A stretch of 64,000 bases of DNA, from NCBI GenBank assembly GCA_963677085.2, contig CAXXFH010000003.1, positions 744,001 to 808,000 on the forward strand. Direction: 5' to 3'. How positions within the stretch are numbered: the first letter of the stretch is position 1; the number at the start of each line of letters is the position of its first letter. The notes under the pieces are model-generated. The model ran no database searches, was not told where the DNA came from, and saw nothing but the letters and a program-made list of their open reading frames with translations. The DNA is from G963677085 sp963677085. Its GTDB lineage: Bacteria > Planctomycetota > Planctomycetia > Pirellulales > Thermoguttaceae. The translations under genes and the position numbers were made by a program. Of this stretch, positions 61,836 to 64,000 are shown in pieces.

Positions 61836-62999
61836 CTACCGAGAGAACCACTCCTCGGCATCGGCCGGGCGGATCGCCGTGAGGTCGCCCCGATAATGGC
61901 GCAACCGGTGCGGCCTAGGCGGATGCTTGGCCAACTCGTCCTCGTTCAGTTCAATGCCTAAGCCCGGGCGTGTGGGGATCAGCATGTGCCCGTCCTCCAC
62001 GCGGATTTCTTCGTCGCTGATTTCTTTGCGCCAAGGCACGTCGTTGGCCATGGTTTCGAGCAAAAAGAAATTAGGCGTACACGCAGCGATGTGCAACGTC
62101 GCAATGTTGGTAATGGGGCCCATCGGATTGTGTGGACAAAAACCCACCCCGGCCGCGTCGGCCCAACCGGCCATCAAGCAAATCTCTCGGATGCCGACGC
62201 GACTGATATCGGGTTGGATGAAGTCGCCACACTCTCGGTCCAGGTAGTCGCGGGCCTGGTAACGATTGTAAATCCGTTCGCCGGCCGCGATCGGCACCGA
62301 CACGCGGCGACGCAGACCGGCCAACCCTTCGAACAGTTCAGGGAAAAGCGGTTCCTCGAACCAGAGGACTCCGAACGGCTTCAGGGCTTCCGCAATCCGC
62401 ACCGCGCTTTCCACGTTGAACCGTCCGTGGCCTTCGATCATCAGATCGATCGATTCGCCGACGGCTTCGCGTACGGCCGCCACGCAACGAATCGATTCGA
62501 CCAACTCGCTACGGGTGATGTCGCGATAGAGGCTACCGAAGGGGTCCCATTTGAGCCCCATCCAGCCGCGGGCGACGGCTTCGCGGGCTTTCGCGGCAAA
62601 TTCCTCAGGCGTTTTGGCCGGCACAAACCAAGCGTTGGCGTAGCACAGCACCCGATCGCGGCACTGTCCGCCCAGCAGTTGCCAGACGGGTTGGCCCAGC
62701 ATCTTGCCCTTGATGTCCCAGCAGGCCATCTCCAGGCCGGCCAGGGCGCTGGTCAGCACGGGGCCAATGCGCCAGTAGGAGTCGCGGTAAAGGTCATGGC
62801 ACAGCGACTCGATGTCTAACGGGTTGCGCCCCAACAACGAGGGCGTGAGGTCTTCGATCATGCCCATGATGGCATTTTCGTGCAGCCCGATGGTCGCTTC
62901 GCCGTAGCCGTACAGGCCTTCGTCGGTTTCGATTTTAACGAAGGCCAGATTGGTCCGGTACATATCGCAGAGCCATTTCTTAATGGCGGTGATCTTCAT
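61836..62999 (-). CDS. Enolase-superfamily sugar acid dehydratase (mandelate racemase/galactonate dehydratase-like)
   Basis: A 387-residue protein. The metal ligands appear as E189 (LMIEGHGRF), E215 (LWFEEPL) and E241 (AAGERIYNR), 26 residues apart each. K150 lies in WMGLKWDPF, and H191 and H313-region residues (GFCPHNPMGP) match the galactonate-dehydratase subgroup. These enzymes dehydrate sugar acids to 2-keto-3-deoxy acids. The DapA-family aldolase gene in the same operon would cleave the product, and the SDR could make the acid from the sugar. The exact sugar acid is unknown. Confidence 0.9.
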   Translation of the reverse strand: MKITAIKKWLCDMYRTNLAFVKIETDEGLYGYGEATIGLHENAIMGMIEDLTPSLLGRNPLDIESLCHDLYRDSYWRIGPVLTSALAGLEMACWDIKGKMLGQPVWQLLGGQCRDRVLCYANAWFVPAKTPEEFAAKAREAVARGWMGLKWDPFGSLYRDITRSELVESIRCVAAVREAVGESIDLMIEGHGRFNVESAVRIAEALKPFGVLWFEEPLFPELFEGLAGLRRRVSVPIAAGERIYNRYQARDYLDRECGDFIQPDISRVGIREICLMAGWADAAGVGFCPHNPMGPITNIATLHIAACTPNFFLLETMANDVPWRKEISDEEIRVEDGHMLIPTRPGLGIELNEDELAKHPPRPHRLRHYRGDLTAIRPADAEEWFSR

Positions 63000-63025
63000 G
63001 GTCAGATTTTTCTCCTGGTAGTGGT

Positions 63026-63784
63026 TCAGTGCGGTAGCACGAAACGGCCGCCGTTGACGAAAATGGTTTCGCCCGTAATGAAATCGGATTGCACGAGAAA
63101 TAACACGGCGTCGGCGACATCCTCGGGGCGGCCGGCGCGGCCGATGGGAACGTTAGCGGCATAGTTGTCCATAGCGGGACGCCCCCAGCGAGCCAACATG
63201 GCCTCGGTTTCAATGTAGTCTGGTGCTACCGCGTTGGCCGTAATACCTTGCCGCATCCCGCGTTGGGCCAATGAACGAGTTAGGCCCAGCATTCCCGCTT
63301 TGGCGCAACTGTAGGCGATCCATTCGTCCTCTCCTTTACCGGCAACGGCTTGCACCGAGGATATGTTGATCACCCGTCCGTATTGCTGACGTTGCATGGA
63401 CTCCCACGCGGCCATCGCACAGAGGTACGCGCCCTTGAGGTCCACTGCCAGCACGCGATCCCACCATTGTTCGTCGGAAAGGGTTTCGGGGCGTGGCGGT
63501 TCCACTCGGGCGCTGTTCACAAGAATGTCCAAACGTCCGAACGGTTCGACGATGCCGGCCACCATGGCATGAACCTCGTCGCAGGACGAAACGTCGGCCA
63601 CGGTGGCGAGCGCTGTGCCGCCGGCGGCGACGATTTCCGTCACGACCCGTTCGGCCCGTTCGCGATTCACATCGTTCACGGCGACACATGCTCCCTGGGC
63701 GGCCAACGCGCGGGCGATTGCTCGGCCGATCCCTTGCCCGGCCCCGGTTACCAGGGCGACTCTTTTTTCGAAGGCTTCGTTCAT
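63026..63784 (-). CDS. Short-chain dehydrogenase/reductase
   Basis: A 252-residue protein. TGAGQGIG (13-20) is the cofactor loop, with S143 (NISSVQA) and Y158/K162 (YSCAK) as the catalytic set. ILVNSARVEPP has NSA where NNA is usual. It lies 26 bases upstream of the dehydratase start. In this operon it probably oxidises a sugar to its lactone or acid, giving substrate for the dehydratase; this is inferred from gene order. Confidence 0.92.
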   Translation of the reverse strand: MNEAFEKRVALVTGAGQGIGRAIARALAAQGACVAVNDVNRERAERVVTEIVAAGGTALATVADVSSCDEVHAMVAGIVEPFGRLDILVNSARVEPPRPETLSDEQWWDRVLAVDLKGAYLCAMAAWESMQRQQYGRVINISSVQAVAGKGEDEWIAYSCAKAGMLGLTRSLAQRGMRQGITANAVAPDYIETEAMLARWGRPAMDNYAANVPIGRAGRPEDVADAVLFLVQSDFITGETIFVNGGRFVLPH

Positions 63785-63808
63785 TCTTTTGTCCGCGGCG
63801 CGCCGACT

Positions 63809-64000
63809 TCACTTCAGGGGGCTAATCACGATGTTTTTTTCCATAATCAGTGCCGGAGCGTCATAGACCGGAATGTCCTTCAGGATCGTTTTGCCGCCCT
63901 CAGCGATGACCCGTTCCACAGGCAACTCGTAAATTGCACCCGTCACCATATCAACCCATACCGGCTTCTCGAAGGTAATCCCCGTCAACGTAAATCGCGC
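63809..64000 (-). CDS. C-terminal end of a glycosidase-like protein
   Basis: 63 residues and the stop remain, entering from beyond the right edge. The visible part reads FEKPVWVDMVTGAIYELPVE, then KTILKDIPVYDAPALIMEKN. A phrase of this kind (valine- and Asp-rich, followed by PVYDAPALI) is found at the C-terminus of beta-galactosidase-like glycosidases that end in a small beta domain. It lies 24 bases upstream of the SDR start, so it is in the same operon. Confidence 0.5.
   Translation of the reverse strand, partial: ARFTLTGITFEKPVWVDMVTGAIYELPVERVIAEGGKTILKDIPVYDAPALIMEKNIVISPLK

Noticed and set aside
1..64000. CRISPR array, tRNA or rRNA genes
   Set aside because: No regularly spaced identical repeats, cloverleaf-like segments or rRNA-like conserved blocks were recognised by reading; a tool search was not possible.

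Overview
The window reads as chromosomal DNA of a heterotrophic planctomycete. That placement is inferred from the protein families: three DUF1559 proteins with a type IV pilin-like N-terminus, at least three secreted proteins ending in a PEP-CTERM sorting tail, several sodium:solute symporters, Gfo/Idh/MocA dehydrogenases, DapA-like aldolases, and planctomycete-type IS3/integrase-core transposase remnants. Intergenic spaces are often generous. No rRNA, tRNA or CRISPR array was recognised.

Layout. (I) 1-13.9 kb: a truncated hypothetical gene, then a minus-strand catabolic cluster (secreted glycosidase-like protein, PEP-CTERM protein, DUF1559 protein, large secreted glycosidase-like protein, SSS symporter, an overlooked 55-aa membrane protein overlapping the symporter stop, DUF5107-TPR protein) with a divergent AraC regulator. 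(II) 14-15.8 kb: decayed transposases and a strong hairpin. (III) 16-17.8 kb: a nucleotidyltransferase plus winged-helix gene pair of toxin-antitoxin type, preceded by a near-perfect 31-bp palindrome. (IV) 17.8-21.1 kb: two divergent GH16 enzymes, one fused to DUF1080, followed by a complete IS3-family element (21146-22470). (V) 22.7-30.1 kb: BASS transporter, sialidase-like protein, DapA-family lyase, PEP-CTERM protein, an unusual FCD-AraC hybrid regulator, then a DUF1559/lipoprotein pair. (VI) 30.1-32.3 kb: a decay zone with a multiply frameshifted winged-helix gene. (VII) 32.3-43.4 kb: an amino-sugar-like catabolic locus with a divergent DeoR regulator: NagA-like and NagB-like enzymes on one side; ceramidase-like hydrolase, FGGY kinase, class III aminotransferase, Gfo/Idh oxidoreductase and a HEAT-repeat/symporter fusion on the other. 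(VIII) 43.5-50.7 kb: a paralogous pair of small proteins, Gfo/Idh, SDR, DapA, lipoprotein, DUF1559 and a GntR/LacI-type regulator, divergent from (IX) 51.3-56.1 kb: PEP-CTERM protein, SGNH hydrolase, sialidase-SGNH fusion and GxDLY-type SGNH esterase. (X) 56.5-64 kb: an overlapping set of DapA aldolase, large secreted glycosidase-like protein, symporter, enolase-superfamily dehydratase, SDR and the end of another gene.

Taken together the window looks like a run of self-contained glycan-foraging modules. Each tends to pair secreted hydrolases with a transporter, sugar-acid or amino-sugar enzymes and a local regulator with a visible candidate operator. The most interesting unexplained structure is a family of six approximately 105-bp palindromic intergenic repeats that begin TTATTG and end CAATAA, with a shared core and apparently compensatory arm changes. 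Other items worth a second look are the HEAT-symporter fusion, the FCD-AraC hybrid, the coupled small membrane protein and the paralogous pair at 43.5-44.4 kb.
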